From assembly GCA_031763025.1 (NCBI GenBank), contig JASSKH010000003.1, positions 15,930,992 to 15,994,991 on the forward strand: 64,000 nt of DNA, read 5' to 3'. A model generated the notes under the pieces. That model was not told the DNA's origin, searched no databases, and saw only the letters and a program-made list of their open reading frames with translations. Source of the stretch: Macrocystis pyrifera. Taxonomy: Eukaryota; Sar; Phaeophyceae; Laminariales; Laminariaceae. A program made the position numbers and the translations under genes. Below, piece after piece: positions 63,866-64,000 of this stretch (its first letter is position 1; each line of letters opens with the position of its first letter).

Positions 63866-64000
63866 GAAAACAAAAGGTGATGAACAAACTAGCTACGTTA
63901 GTCTCAGTGTACTAAGTTGTTAACGAATGTATACGAATGTGACACCACGTCGCAAGTAACGTGCACATATATACGCGACAACGGAGCCGGGCGGCATGGC

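Overview
The window looks like nuclear DNA of a complex eukaryote. It has small exons (47-645 bp) separated by introns of up to 8.7 kb, GTGAGT/GTGCGT-type donors, long (CAG)n, (CT)n and poly-C tracts, and many nested transposable elements. The gene content and the intron and repeat style suggest a stramenopile such as a brown alga. That taxonomic placement is inference; nothing here proves the species.

Four genes could be rebuilt by hand with reading frame kept across every splice junction. (1) + strand, 1664-23907: a 13-exon, 514-residue AI-2E/TqsA/PerM-family membrane transporter whose exons make up only about 7% of its span. (2) + strand, 27310-47204: a 7-exon, 711-residue MULE/FAR1-type transposase-like protein with DNA-binding, MULE and SWIM zinc-finger regions and no internal stop. 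(3) - strand, 56953-51414: a 5-exon, 506-residue STK19 homologue (winged-helix protein). (4) + strand, 57167-61986: a 3-exon, 232-residue protein resembling a conserved eukaryotic family I cannot name. Genes 3 and 4 are divergent, with start codons 213 bp apart, so they may share a promoter.

The rest is mobile DNA, largely inside introns. It includes about 18 copies of a 105-bp TA-inserting MITE; a 1,985-bp hAT element (3208-5192) with an 8-bp target duplication, 41-bp subterminal repeats, a transposase remnant and a tRNA-like unit, itself inserted in a MITE; a non-LTR retrotransposon (LINE) and a partner SINE that share the 3' end ATGAGTAC followed by a C-run, and that are chained head to tail through their C-tails; a small palindromic MITE; a 147-bp hAT-like MITE; a 504-bp foldback element; a GATCTA-rich dispersed repeat; a recent 426-bp tandem duplication; and a palindrome TACCWGGTA present about 21 times.

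Layout: 1-1663, 5' flank with MITEs; 1664-23907, transporter gene; 23908-27309, intergenic with foldback element; 27310-47204, MULE gene; 47205-51413, intergenic repeats; 51414-56953, STK19 gene; 57167-61986, unnamed conserved gene; 61987-64000, intergenic.
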